From contig JABAQJ010000007.1 in the NCBI GenBank assembly GCA_019186945.1, positions 62,001 through 126,000 of the forward strand: DNA of 64,000 bases. Reading direction: 5' to 3'. This DNA comes from Gemmatimonadaceae bacterium (GTDB lineage: Bacteria; Gemmatimonadota; Gemmatimonadetes; Gemmatimonadales; Gemmatimonadaceae). Both the position numbers and the translations under genes were made by a program. Below the pieces are notes generated by a model that was given only the letters and a program-made list of their open reading frames with translations, was not told the origin of the DNA and searched no databases. Position 1 is the stretch's first letter. Each line of letters opens with the position of its first letter. Shown here piece after piece: positions 29,300 to 38,411 of the stretch.

Positions 29300-30532
29300 T
29301 CAACCCCAGAACAGGTAGGCCACGAAGATCGCCGCCACGACGCCTGCAAGATCCGCGATCAGGCCGCAAGCCACCGCGTACCGCGTCCTCCTCACGCCCA
29401 CCGAACCGAAGTACAGCGCCAGAATGTAGAACGTAGTATCGGTCGCGCCCTGAAACGTCGACGCCAGGCGCCCGACGAACGAGTCCGCCCCATACGTCTT
29501 CATCGCATCGACCATCATCCCGCGCGCGCCGCTACCGCTCAACGGCTTCATGAGCGCAGTCGGCAAGGCCGGAATGACGTCCGTGCGCAATCCGAGCGCG
29601 GCGAACATCCGACCAAGGCCGCTCACCATCAGGTCGAGCGTTCCCGACGCACGAAAGACGCCGATGGCTACCAGAATCGCCACCAGGTACGGGATGATGC
29701 GGATGGCGACATGAAAGCCGTCCTTGGCGCCTTCGATGAATGCCTCGTAAGCGTTGATCCGCCTGACGAGCGCCATGACCAGGAACGCCGAGATCACGCC
29801 GTACAGGATAATGTTCGCTACGACGTTCGAAATCGATTGCAGTTGCTCCTGCGGCATTCGGCCGAAGAACCAGACAGCTGCCGCCACCAGCCCGGTAACG
29901 ACGACGAGGTACGTCAGGACTACCGGATCCAGCAGGTTGATCTTCTGGATCGCGCCAACCACGATGAGCGCCACGAGCGTGGCGAAATACGTGGTGATGA
30001 GGATCGGCAGGAAGACGTCCGACGGGTTCACCGCGCCCAGTTGCGCGCGGTACACCATGATGCTGATCGGGATGATTGTCAGGCCGGACGTGTTCAGGAC
30101 GAGGAACATGATCTGCGCGTTCGTCGCCGTCTCCTTTTCCGGGTTCAGATCCTGCAACTCCTGCATCGCCTTGAGACCGAGTGGGGTGGCGGCGTTGTCC
30201 AGCCCAAGCATGTTGGCGGCGAAGTTCATGATGATCGACCCGATGGCCGGGTGATCCGGCGGCACCTCAGGGAAGAGACGCCGAAAGAACGGGCGCACCA
30301 CGGTCGCCATGGCGCCGATCGCGCCACCCTGCTCCCCCACGCGCATCAGCCCAAGCCACAATGTCAGCACACCGGTCAGACCGATCGAGATTTCGAACGC
30401 CGTCTTGGCGGAATCGAACGTCGCCTGCACCATGGCCGTGAACACCGCCACGTCGCCAAGCGCGATGAGCTTTACCAGACCGACGACCAGCGAGATGCCG
30501 AAGAAGGCAATCCAGATGTAGTTGAGGGTCAT
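29300..30532 (-). CDS. SpmA-SpmB fusion, nucleoside-recognition (Gate) domain membrane protein
   Basis: A 410-residue polytopic membrane protein that joins two Gate-domain halves. The N-terminal half carries NFAANMLGLDNAATPLGLKAM (SpmA-like) and the C-terminal half carries PTALMKPLSGSGARGMMVDAM and GATDTTFYILALYFGSVGVRR (SpmB-like). In Bacillus these are separate spore maturation proteins; fused forms occur in many non-sporulating bacteria with unknown transport function. The start is ATG 30532. It sits between vanY-type and mpl genes on one strand, suggesting a link to cell envelope or peptide metabolism. Confidence 0.85.
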   Translation of the reverse strand: MTLNYIWIAFFGISLVVGLVKLIALGDVAVFTAMVQATFDSAKTAFEISIGLTGVLTLWLGLMRVGEQGGAIGAMATVVRPFFRRLFPEVPPDHPAIGSIIMNFAANMLGLDNAATPLGLKAMQELQDLNPEKETATNAQIMFLVLNTSGLTIIPISIMVYRAQLGAVNPSDVFLPILITTYFATLVALIVVGAIQKINLLDPVVLTYLVVVTGLVAAAVWFFGRMPQEQLQSISNVVANIILYGVISAFLVMALVRRINAYEAFIEGAKDGFHVAIRIIPYLVAILVAIGVFRASGTLDLMVSGLGRMFAALGLRTDVIPALPTALMKPLSGSGARGMMVDAMKTYGADSFVGRLASTFQGATDTTFYILALYFGSVGVRRTRYAVACGLIADLAGVVAAIFVAYLFWG

Positions 30533-30693
30533 CGCACACTCCCGGGATCCCCGGTTGGCAGTCTCGCCAGAACGGAAACGCGCTCACGCATCGGTAACCT
30601 CGATGACGGCAGGGAGAAACCCATCCGCGATAGCCGCGACGCACGTCGTCGGCTCAAACGGCAAAGTCCTGCGCGGTGCGCAAGGCCGAACCG

Positions 30694-31407
30694 TCACAGG
30701 ATTGCCGGACAGGTATTGGCCACGAACCGGTCGAAAAGCGCCGGCAACATCTGCAACACGGTGTCCTTGAGCAGCAAGTCGGCGCGTTCCAGCGCCGTGC
30801 GCAACAATGCCGGTGTGAGCTGCCGGGAAAAGCCCGCGGCAAGCGGCGCATAGCTCAAGTGCCAGCGCTCCGGGGCCACACCGCCACGGTCGGCGTCATA
30901 AGGTCTATAGAACCCGTACGACTCGCCGCACGCAATCCGCGCATCGAGCCAGTCGTGAAGCGGACCGAACATCCCATCGGCGTCGACCTCGGCGGGTGTC
31001 AGCTCGACCTCGTAGCCCGGTGGCGTGGCCCACCGATCGAAGACGTCGACGTCCGTTCCCCAGTGATGGCGGGACGCACCCGGGAGCGCCGACCAGCGCA
31101 GGATCGCGATCGCAAGCTCGGGCTCGCTCAATGACGCGACGTCCAGCGGTTGACCAGCGGAGTCCAGGACCGGGATCCTCCCTGTCACCTTGCCATTCCA
31201 GATGGCCAGTTGTCGCTCGAAACTCCGGAAACCGCTGAGTACCGTCAGCCCAAACCCGGCCTGCCGCGCCGCTTCCCTCAGATCGAGAAGCGGTGCGACG
31301 GCGTCCCGGTGCATCCGCGTGCCGACGGCATCCGCTGCCTCCGCCGAGCACACGTGCGCCTCGGACTGCCCAACCAGATGCAACTGCGCTTCGTTAAGCA
31401 GGGGCAT
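30694..31407 (-). CDS. M15 family D-alanyl-D-alanine carboxypeptidase (VanY type)
   Basis: A 237-residue zinc peptidase. Motifs: SGFRSFERQLAIWN, the zinc ligands in SRHHWGTDVDVFD, and the catalytic Glu/His in ERWHLSY. It trims D-Ala from murein stem peptides. ATG 31407 is the likely start; an in-frame ATG at 31455 adds 16 polar residues. No signal peptide is seen with either start, unusual for an enzyme that acts on the wall; it may be exported otherwise or act on cytoplasmic recycled peptides. A 161-base gap separates it from the SpmAB gene. Confidence 0.82.
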   Translation of the reverse strand: MPLLNEAQLHLVGQSEAHVCSAEAADAVGTRMHRDAVAPLLDLREAARQAGFGLTVLSGFRSFERQLAIWNGKVTGRIPVLDSAGQPLDVASLSEPELAIAILRWSALPGASRHHWGTDVDVFDRWATPPGYEVELTPAEVDADGMFGPLHDWLDARIACGESYGFYRPYDADRGGVAPERWHLSYAPLAAGFSRQLTPALLRTALERADLLLKDTVLQMLPALFDRFVANTCPAIL

Positions 31408-31479
31408 GGAGAGTCGGTAGTCGGGCGCCGGTCGCCAGCTTGATTGCGTGAGCAATCTGGCGAATCGCCAGCCTGGATA

Positions 31480-32055
31480 CTACTTGGTCGAAGCGGAAGG
31501 CAGCCAAGGCGCCATCGACTCCCGCAGCAGCCGCAGCGCACGTCCCATGTGCGCCTCGACGGTCTTCACCGACACGCCCAGCGCCCGTGCGATTTCCGAG
31601 TACTTGAGGCCCTCCTTGCGACTCATCAGGAACACCTCACGACAGCGATCCGGCAGCGCCGCAATCGCCCGGTTCAGTGCGACGCCGATCTCCTCGCCCT
31701 CGAGTTCCGTGAATGCGAGTGCTGGCGATACATCGGATCCGGCGAGCAGCTGCGCGTCCCGCTTCCTGACCCTGTCGTGACGCAAGGCGTTCAGCGACCG
31801 GTTCCGTGTGGAGCGAATCAGGTAGGCGTGCGCCGATCCCTCGCCCGACAGCTGCTCGCGTCGCCGCCAGAACTCGAGCAGTACCTCCTGTACGACCTCT
31901 TCGGCTCGCTCCTGCTCCCGAAGCAGCGATCCCGCGATTCGCACCAGCGTCGCGTACCAGGTGCGGAATATCTCCTCGAATGCCTGCTCGCTTCCGCCAC
32001 GCAGGCGATCGAGAAGCTGCCGGTCCTGCCCCGTCATGTCGTCCGGGTAGTTCAC
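31480..32055 (-). CDS. ECF sigma factor, FecI-like
   Basis: A 191-residue sigma-70 family protein with region 2 (EEIFRTWYATLVRIAGSLL ... AEEVVQEVLLEFWRR) and region 4 helix-turn-helix (EGLKYSEIARALGVSVKTVEAHMGRALRLLR). It starts at GTG 32055, with ATG 32037 as alternative. The divergent fecR-type gene and TonB receptor next to it form the usual cell-surface signalling trio, so it probably directs transcription of the receptor operon when the receptor is loaded. Confidence 0.9.
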   Translation of the reverse strand: MNYPDDMTGQDRQLLDRLRGGSEQAFEEIFRTWYATLVRIAGSLLREQERAEEVVQEVLLEFWRRREQLSGEGSAHAYLIRSTRNRSLNALRHDRVRKRDAQLLAGSDVSPALAFTELEGEEIGVALNRAIAALPDRCREVFLMSRKEGLKYSEIARALGVSVKTVEAHMGRALRLLRESMAPWLPSASTK

Positions 32056-32175
32056 TGGATCGCTACGTCTCGGGTTTGACAGCGCGGTATCCGTCCCGAA
32101 GGTTGTGAGAGAACGAAGCCCGACTCGCTGGGAGTCACCGTGAGGGTGAATAGTCGTTGAAGTGTTAGTCCGCGT

Positions 32176-33231
32176 ATGACGCCAAGACAGCGCGAGTTCC
32201 CCGACGGGTCAGACGACGCGTCCCGTTGGGAGTCTATCGCCCGCGTGTCCGGTGAGACAGCCAGCCCGGAGGAGATGGCGCGGGTGCGGGCTCACTTGGC
32301 GCGGAATCGCGCTGACGCGGAATTCCTGGAGCTTCTCGACCGTGAGCTCCCGATGCCTCCTCGCTGGGACGTCGGCGATGCGGAAGTGGATGTCGCGCTC
32401 AGGAAGGTCAACGCACGCCGTCTGTCGTCGTCGGTTCCTGCGCTGCGTCTGGTCGCATCGAGCAAGGCGCCTCGTCGATGGGTGGTGATCCCGCTGGCTG
32501 CGGCCGCCGCGATCGTTCTTGCTTCGACGCTGGCCCTCTGGGCTCGGCGCGAGGGGGCCCACGAAGCGAGCGCGAATGGCATTGCGGTCACGACCGGGGC
32601 TGGCGAGCGTTCCTCGATCAATCTCGCGGACGGAACCAGGATCGTAGTCGCACCGTTCAGCACCGTTCGCATTGCGCCCGGGTTCGAGCGCGGCAACGGG
32701 CCGCGCATGGTTGAGCTGATGGGGCAGGCAATGTTCACCGTGCAGCATGACGCTTCACGTCCGTTCGTGGTCGCCACACGGGACGCGATCGTCGAGGACA
32801 TCGGCACGCAGTTCACGGTTCGTTCCGTGGCTGCCGATTCCGTGGTAGTGCACGTAACCGAGGGGAGCGTCCAGCTCCGCTCGCGCACATCGTCGCTCGC
32901 CACGGTCACGCTTGCCGCTGGCGATGTGGGCGTGTTGAGCAGTGGTGCCGCGGTGGCGATCCGCGGGCGTGTCATTGCCCGCGATACTGCCTGGGCGCAC
33001 GGCGCCATCGAGTTCCGGGACGCACCGATGGCAGAGGTCCGGGAGCAATTCCGGCGCTGGTACGGTGTTCACCTGCGCGTCGCCGATGGCGTGCTGGAGC
33101 GCCGCCACGTCACGGCGACGCTCGAGGACGAGCCACTGGACCGGGCCCTGCAGATCGTCGCATTGGCGTTAGGTGCCGAAGTCGAGCGCCACGCCGACAC
33201 CGCGATCGTGCGACTGCCCCGCGCCCGATGA
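32176..33231 (+). CDS. FecR-type anti-sigma factor
   Basis: A 351-residue single-pass protein. An N-terminal cytoplasmic anti-sigma region (~100 residues) precedes the helix VIPLAAAAAIVLASTLALWA, then a FecR domain (INLADGTRIVVAPFSTVRI, GQAMFTVQHDASRPFVVATRDAIVEDIGTQF) and a C-terminal STN-like part (EVREQFRRWYGVHLRVADGVL). It is divergent from its sigma factor (120-base gap) and ends in an ATGA overlap with the TonB receptor, so regulator and receptor are made together. Confidence 0.9.
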   Translation: MTPRQREFPDGSDDASRWESIARVSGETASPEEMARVRAHLARNRADAEFLELLDRELPMPPRWDVGDAEVDVALRKVNARRLSSSVPALRLVASSKAPRRWVVIPLAAAAAIVLASTLALWARREGAHEASANGIAVTTGAGERSSINLADGTRIVVAPFSTVRIAPGFERGNGPRMVELMGQAMFTVQHDASRPFVVATRDAIVEDIGTQFTVRSVAADSVVVHVTEGSVQLRSRTSSLATVTLAAGDVGVLSSGAAVAIRGRVIARDTAWAHGAIEFRDAPMAEVREQFRRWYGVHLRVADGVLERRHVTATLEDEPLDRALQIVALALGAEVERHADTAIVRLPRAR

Positions 33232-35804
33232 TGCGTTGGCGCGCGAACCGCTACGTCACGATGCCGGCTTTCGTGGCCGCGATGGCGGCATCGATGGCTC
33301 CGCCAGCGGCCGCGGCCCAGGGATCGTGCCGTCCGCCCGGGAGCCGGTCGGCAAGTTCCGGGTCGTGGTCGAGTCCGCTCGACAGGCTCGTCACGCTCGA
33401 CGGCGGAGCAGAGACACTCCGTGAAGCGCTCGATCGCGTGACCCGCGCTTCGGGCGTACGTCTCTCGTACAGTGCGGAGTCCCTGCCGCTTGAGCGTTCC
33501 GTTTGCGCGACATTCCGCGACGTAGCGCTCGGCCAGGTGCTGGCGGACCTGCTCTTGGGCGTGGCCGTCCGTCCCGCGATCGTCAGCCAGACGCAGGTGG
33601 TTCTTGTCCCCCAGGGCCCGCCCAGTCAGTCAGCTCCAACACATGCGCGCACGGCCCGCGCTCCCATCGGCGTGCTTGACCGGATCGTCGTGACCGGCAG
33701 TGTCGCTGGCGCGGAGCAGCGATCGCTGGCGGTTGACGTCGGTGTAGTGGACGGCGAACGGCTGGCCGGTCGCGGCGAAGGCAATCTCGCACATGTCACG
33801 AACGGGGACGTTCCCGGGATCTGGGCGTGGGAGTCTGCTCCGTCGTCGATGGCGTCCCGTTACGGCAGCATCCGAGGCACCAGTTCCTTCGGCGTCAACG
33901 CGCCGAAGATCTACATCGACGGCATCGCCGTCGCGAATCCGCTCCTCGTCACGCAGCTCGTTCCCGAGAGCGTCGATCGCGTGGAGGTCATTCGTGGCCC
34001 GCAGGGAAGTGCGTTGTACGGCGCTGACGCGATCGGCGGTGTGGTGAACATCGTGACGCGACACGATGCGGCCACCGGCGGCATTTCCCGGTTGCAGCTG
34101 AGGAGCGCCATTGGCGTCGCCGGTAGCGACTACGTTCCGTCCGGCGTTCTCGCGCGCGACATGGTTGCCTCGCTGCGGGGAGGATCGAGCGTCACCAGCA
34201 CCGGCCTGAGCCTTGCATACCGGAGCATCGGGGAGTTCCTGCCGCGGGCGAACGCGAGCGACGTTCTGGCGAATGCCGATTTCCGGAAGGTCGGCGCTCG
34301 CTCGGCATTCGTCGCCACGGCGCGCTTCTTCGCGCGCGACGCCGGTAGCGCACGACCGTATCTCCCGGGATTGGGTGCTGGAACGGGCGGCCAGCCATCC
34401 GCCGGCCGGGGCGCGACAGGGCCGGGGGGCACGGAGCGCTGGTCCGCCGGAGCGGCACGCGTCGGAACGGATACGGGAGCTTCGACGGCCGTCCGGGAAT
34501 ACACGTTTGGCCTGACGGGGCAGATGGCACAGAACGAGCGATGGACCCACACGCTCGTTGCCGGCGTCGATGCGTACTCGCTGACGGGAAGTCTGGCCGG
34601 TGCGTTCCCGGTCGTAACCGCATCCGATTCGGCGTTGCGCGATGCTCGCGGTGAGGCGGCACGCGTCACGCTTCGGGCAAGCAGCGTCGGCTTGTTCGGC
34701 ATGGGTACGTCGATCGCTCACACGTTGACCGTTGCAGCCGAGCAGACGCTGACGCGGCAGGAGACTGGTGCGCAGGAGTTCGTGTACATCCCGCGCATGG
34801 CGCCTGGGCGCGATTCGCTCTACCGCGTACGCGCGATCGAGTGGCGCCGCACCAGCGGCCTGGTCGGTCAGCTGAACACTTCGTTCGGACGCTCTCTCTT
34901 CCTGACCGCCGGACTCCGGTTCGAGGGAAGCGCCGGCGCTTTCGGCGAGAGCCGCGTGGACGCCCAGCCGATGCTCGGTCTGTCGACCGTGCGGGAAATC
35001 GGACCGGTTGCGCTCAAGTTCCGCACCGCATATGGCCGGGGAATCCGCGTCGCCGAGCTTACCGTACGGCAGCGCGCGCTATTCGCGTTAGGTCGCCTGG
35101 CCCTGCCGTTTGAGCTGTCGCCGGAGACGCAGTCGGGGATCGAGACCGGTGTCGATGCCTACCTCGGGCAGACCATGGCCGTGCACGTTACGCGCTTCGA
35201 CCAGCAGGCGTCCGGACTCGTTCAGACGGTGGCGGTTTCGCACACCAGTCAGGCGACCGATACGCCGGCATCGCGTATCGCCTACGAACTCCAGAACGTC
35301 GGCCGGATCGCCAATCGCGGCTGGGAGTTCTCGGCTCGGGCCAACCGAGGATCGCTCTCCGTGGGCGGCGCCCTGACGCTCGTCGACAGTCGAGTGTTGC
35401 AACTGGCGGCAAGCTACGCTGGCGACCTCCGGGCGGGGGATCGCCCGCTCGAGGTTCCGTCGCGCACGATGAGCCTGAGCGCTGCGTGGAACGGCTCCCG
35501 CTGGTCGGGCTCGATCGTGGTCGCAAGGGCCGCCGACTGGGTGAACTACGACCGCGTGGCGCTCGCCCAGGCCCTCGCCGCTCCCGCGCCACACACACGG
35601 ATATCCGGTCCATCGCTAAGGGACTACTGGCAGACATACGATGGCGCCAACCGCGTCCGCGCCACCTTCTCCCGGGATCTCTTTCGCTCGCTGTCCTTCG
35701 TTGCCTACGGAGAGAACCTGCTCGATACGCAACGCGGAGAACCGGACAACGTCACGATCGTGCCCGGTCGCACTATTACCGCCGGACTGCGAATCCGGAT
35801 GTAG
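33228..35804 (+). CDS. TonB-dependent receptor with STN signalling domain
   Basis: An 858-residue outer-membrane receptor. Order: signal peptide (to about residue 30), STN/secretin domain (TLREALDRVTRASGVRLSYSAESLPLERSVC...), plug domain (PKIYIDGIAVANPLLVTQLVPESVDRVEVIRGPQGSALYGADAIGGVVNIVTR) and a beta-barrel ending in GLRIRM. The STN domain passes the loaded signal to the FecR protein encoded just before. The ligand is unknown; no SusD, siderophore or sugar genes flank it. Its start overlaps fecR as ATGA. Confidence 0.9.
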   Translation: MMRWRANRYVTMPAFVAAMAASMAPPAAAAQGSCRPPGSRSASSGSWSSPLDRLVTLDGGAETLREALDRVTRASGVRLSYSAESLPLERSVCATFRDVALGQVLADLLLGVAVRPAIVSQTQVVLVPQGPPSQSAPTHARTARAPIGVLDRIVVTGSVAGAEQRSLAVDVGVVDGERLAGRGEGNLAHVTNGDVPGIWAWESAPSSMASRYGSIRGTSSFGVNAPKIYIDGIAVANPLLVTQLVPESVDRVEVIRGPQGSALYGADAIGGVVNIVTRHDAATGGISRLQLRSAIGVAGSDYVPSGVLARDMVASLRGGSSVTSTGLSLAYRSIGEFLPRANASDVLANADFRKVGARSAFVATARFFARDAGSARPYLPGLGAGTGGQPSAGRGATGPGGTERWSAGAARVGTDTGASTAVREYTFGLTGQMAQNERWTHTLVAGVDAYSLTGSLAGAFPVVTASDSALRDARGEAARVTLRASSVGLFGMGTSIAHTLTVAAEQTLTRQETGAQEFVYIPRMAPGRDSLYRVRAIEWRRTSGLVGQLNTSFGRSLFLTAGLRFEGSAGAFGESRVDAQPMLGLSTVREIGPVALKFRTAYGRGIRVAELTVRQRALFALGRLALPFELSPETQSGIETGVDAYLGQTMAVHVTRFDQQASGLVQTVAVSHTSQATDTPASRIAYELQNVGRIANRGWEFSARANRGSLSVGGALTLVDSRVLQLAASYAGDLRAGDRPLEVPSRTMSLSAAWNGSRWSGSIVVARAADWVNYDRVALAQALAAPAPHTRISGPSLRDYWQTYDGANRVRATFSRDLFRSLSFVAYGENLLDTQRGEPDNVTIVPGRTITAGLRIRM

Positions 35805-35837
35805 TCCGCCGAAGGTGCGTGGCGCGGCCCTGCTGGT

Positions 35838-38126
35838 CTACTGTCCCGTCCCGATCTGTCGCGTGTACTTGACCACCAGCGAACGCGATTGTGGGCGCAC
35901 CCAATCGAAGAATCCATCGGCTTCCCGCCCGTCGTTGAACACCACGAAGAGCCCGGTACCTGCCGTACTCAGCCATCCGAAGCGCGCGTTCGCCGTCCAG
36001 ACCCGTGCCTGGTTGTTGTATTGGACTAGGGACTGAATGAAAACCTTCGGCGTGAAGAAGTAGCCGACCCGTGCCCCGACCAGCTTTCGCACGAAGTCCC
36101 CTTGATCGAGGTGCACGTCGTTGTAGTCGACGAGGAGCGACGTCGTCAAGGCTGACCGGCGGTAGGTAACGTTCGCGTTACCGCCGTTCCGGGTTCCGTT
36201 GTAGAACGGCCCGAAATCGCCTCGCAGGGAGAACGAAAGCGGCGCCGAGGGATTGGTCGACCAGTCGAGGCTTGCGGTGAGGTAATCGTAGTCGCCGACC
36301 GGGAGCGTGATGCTGTCCGGGACCGTGATCCCGTCGCGGTATTTCGTGGCGATCGTGAATGGTTGCCTCAATCCTTCGCGGAAGAAGTTGAGTTCCGGTC
36401 CGAAGCGGGCGCCGGAGTTGAACTCCACTTCGGTCATGTCCACATGTACCTGCCCGCTCGCTGCCGTCCCGTCGAGGTTGAAGTACCAGCGGTAGTTGAC
36501 GTGCGGGTTCCAGACGCGCACGCGGCGCCAGGATGCGTTGCGAACCGTCCGCATGAAGGCGACTTCGTAATACCGATAGCCATCCATGCGATTCAGGAAT
36601 CCCACCTCTGGATTGAAGTCCTCGCCGACCTGCATGAATCGGATGTTGTTGCTCCAGTCGCTGGTCTGGTACTGGACGTTTCCGCTGTAGGCAAGTTCAT
36701 CGCCCGTTGCTTCTGGCGTCTCGGTCTTCGCACCCCACCAATCCACTGTCCACTTGTCGCCGAGGCCAACCCTGCCGTCGAGCGAATAGGTTCGATTGCG
36801 GTTGGCGCTGCTGTCAGTCGACATCCTCTGCACCGCAAGAATACCCACGCGCGATCGCGGGCCCAGTTCACGGGAGAAACGCGCGACGGAGTACGAGTTT
36901 CCCTGGGGGGACGTGGGCGTGTCTTCCGTGATGATCTGGAGCAGGCCGACAGTCGTTCCGCCAACACGACCGGTCAGGCGTCCGCCACCGACGATCGGCA
37001 CCGGGTTTCCGGATCCGTCGATGCCGATCCGCCTGCTGAAGAACAGGTCCACGGCTTGCGGAGTGCCGGCCGAAAACGTCCCCGCGTTCTCGAGAAAGAA
37101 CGGGCGCTTCTCCGGGAAGAAGAGCGGAAACCTCGTGAGGTTGGTCCGTTGCTCGTCGACCTCGACCTGCGCGAAGTCAGTGTTGTAGGTCAGGTCGAGC
37201 GTCAGGCTTGGCGTTAGGCCGTACTTGGCGTCGAAGCCGAAGTCTCCCGTCGTGTTGTAACTGCCGGTTGCCTGGAAATCGCGTGACGACGATCCCAGCA
37301 CGTATGGCGTGATGGTTGCCACCCGGCGCGCGGGTACTTCCAGCCCTTCCAGCAGCCCGGCCCGCGACAGGCGATACAGGTTGAACTCGCGGGGAATCGG
37401 CGACCAGTGGGACTCCTCGTTCTTGCGCCGGATGTTCCGGCTCATGTTGAATCCCCAGACCTGCGTGGCGCCACCGCCGTAACGAAGTGTGGAGAAGGGA
37501 ATCCGGAACTCGGCATACCAGCCTGACGAGTCCTGCGATGTGGCTACCGTCCAGCTGCCGTCCCAGTTCAGGTTGAACCCTCCCATGGAGCCCGCCTGCA
37601 TGCGCGTCTGTCCCGACTGGAAGACGCCGCCACCCTCGCCCTCCTTCACCACCTGACCGTCGTATTCCACGCCCGCGGGTGTGGTGCCAAACACAAATCC
37701 GTTCTGCCGATCCAGATACGTGTCGAGGATGAAACTGAAGTAGTCGCTGTTCGAAAGAGTCACATCGCGTACCTTCTCCCCTGCGACGATCAGCCGTGGC
37801 TCGCGATCGAACAGCCATGCCCCCACATACAGAGCCTCGCCGTCGGTAAGCACTCGAACTTCGGTGCGTTCCGTTACCGGCTGCCCCTCGGCTGGATCCC
37901 GCTGGATGAAACCGTCGAAGGTTGCGCCTTCCATCCAAACGGATTCGTCGAGGCGACCGTCGATTACCGGAGCGGTTCGGACGGCTCGTGCCGTCCCCCT
38001 TCGGGCCTGTCCGGCTGGATCCTGGGCGCCGGCGCCAGGCAATGGCATGACGATGCCGGTCGCGGCCGTGAGGGCGACGAGAAGGCGGCATTTCGGGAGC
38101 AGCGCGCAGCAGGGGGTTGCGAGCAT
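35838..38126 (-). CDS. DUF5916 outer-membrane protein with N-terminal CBM9-like domain
   Basis: About 762 residues. A signal peptide (start ATG 38126) leads to a CBM9-like beta-sandwich (APVIDGRLDESVW ... EALYVGAWLFD ... FSFILDTYLDRQNGFVFGTTP), then the DUF5916 region with amphipathic strands ending in an aromatic-rich C-terminus, suggesting a beta-barrel in the outer membrane. Motifs such as FPLFFPEKRPFFLENAGTF are typical of the family. Function is unknown; members are common in Gemmatimonadota and Bacteroidota. It converges on the TonB receptor gene with a 33-base gap. Confidence 0.8.
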   Translation of the reverse strand: MLATPCCALLPKCRLLVALTAATGIVMPLPGAGAQDPAGQARRGTARAVRTAPVIDGRLDESVWMEGATFDGFIQRDPAEGQPVTERTEVRVLTDGEALYVGAWLFDREPRLIVAGEKVRDVTLSNSDYFSFILDTYLDRQNGFVFGTTPAGVEYDGQVVKEGEGGGVFQSGQTRMQAGSMGGFNLNWDGSWTVATSQDSSGWYAEFRIPFSTLRYGGGATQVWGFNMSRNIRRKNEESHWSPIPREFNLYRLSRAGLLEGLEVPARRVATITPYVLGSSSRDFQATGSYNTTGDFGFDAKYGLTPSLTLDLTYNTDFAQVEVDEQRTNLTRFPLFFPEKRPFFLENAGTFSAGTPQAVDLFFSRRIGIDGSGNPVPIVGGGRLTGRVGGTTVGLLQIITEDTPTSPQGNSYSVARFSRELGPRSRVGILAVQRMSTDSSANRNRTYSLDGRVGLGDKWTVDWWGAKTETPEATGDELAYSGNVQYQTSDWSNNIRFMQVGEDFNPEVGFLNRMDGYRYYEVAFMRTVRNASWRRVRVWNPHVNYRWYFNLDGTAASGQVHVDMTEVEFNSGARFGPELNFFREGLRQPFTIATKYRDGITVPDSITLPVGDYDYLTASLDWSTNPSAPLSFSLRGDFGPFYNGTRNGGNANVTYRRSALTTSLLVDYNDVHLDQGDFVRKLVGARVGYFFTPKVFIQSLVQYNNQARVWTANARFGWLSTAGTGLFVVFNDGREADGFFDWVRPQSRSLVVKYTRQIGTGQ

Positions 38127-38411
38127 TGGCGGGAGTGAGATGGCAGCGATGTCGATTTCGAGGAGACACCAATTTGCCATGTGGGCCCAACCCGGCGGAA
38201 CCGCCGTCACCGCATTGCTTTAGTGCATGCGAACGGGCGCCGGGCCGATGCCCGCTCGCGATCCGCCGTCCGAATCGTGCGCTCGCCGGGCCGCATCGTT
38301 TCGCTCCGCTGCGGCGTACCCTTGGTTCCGAGCCTAACGGATCTTCCCGGGCGACGTCAAACGATGACCATTCGCGTCGCTCCCGCGTCGCGCCTCTCAT
38401 ACGAGCCCTAC
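38127..38411. promoter_or_regulatory. Divergent intergenic region between DUF5916 gene and efflux operon
   Basis: These 285 bases separate two divergently read units and should hold promoters for both. No clear consensus promoter or operator was found. A GCCTAACG word lies at 38332-38339. Confidence 0.4.
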
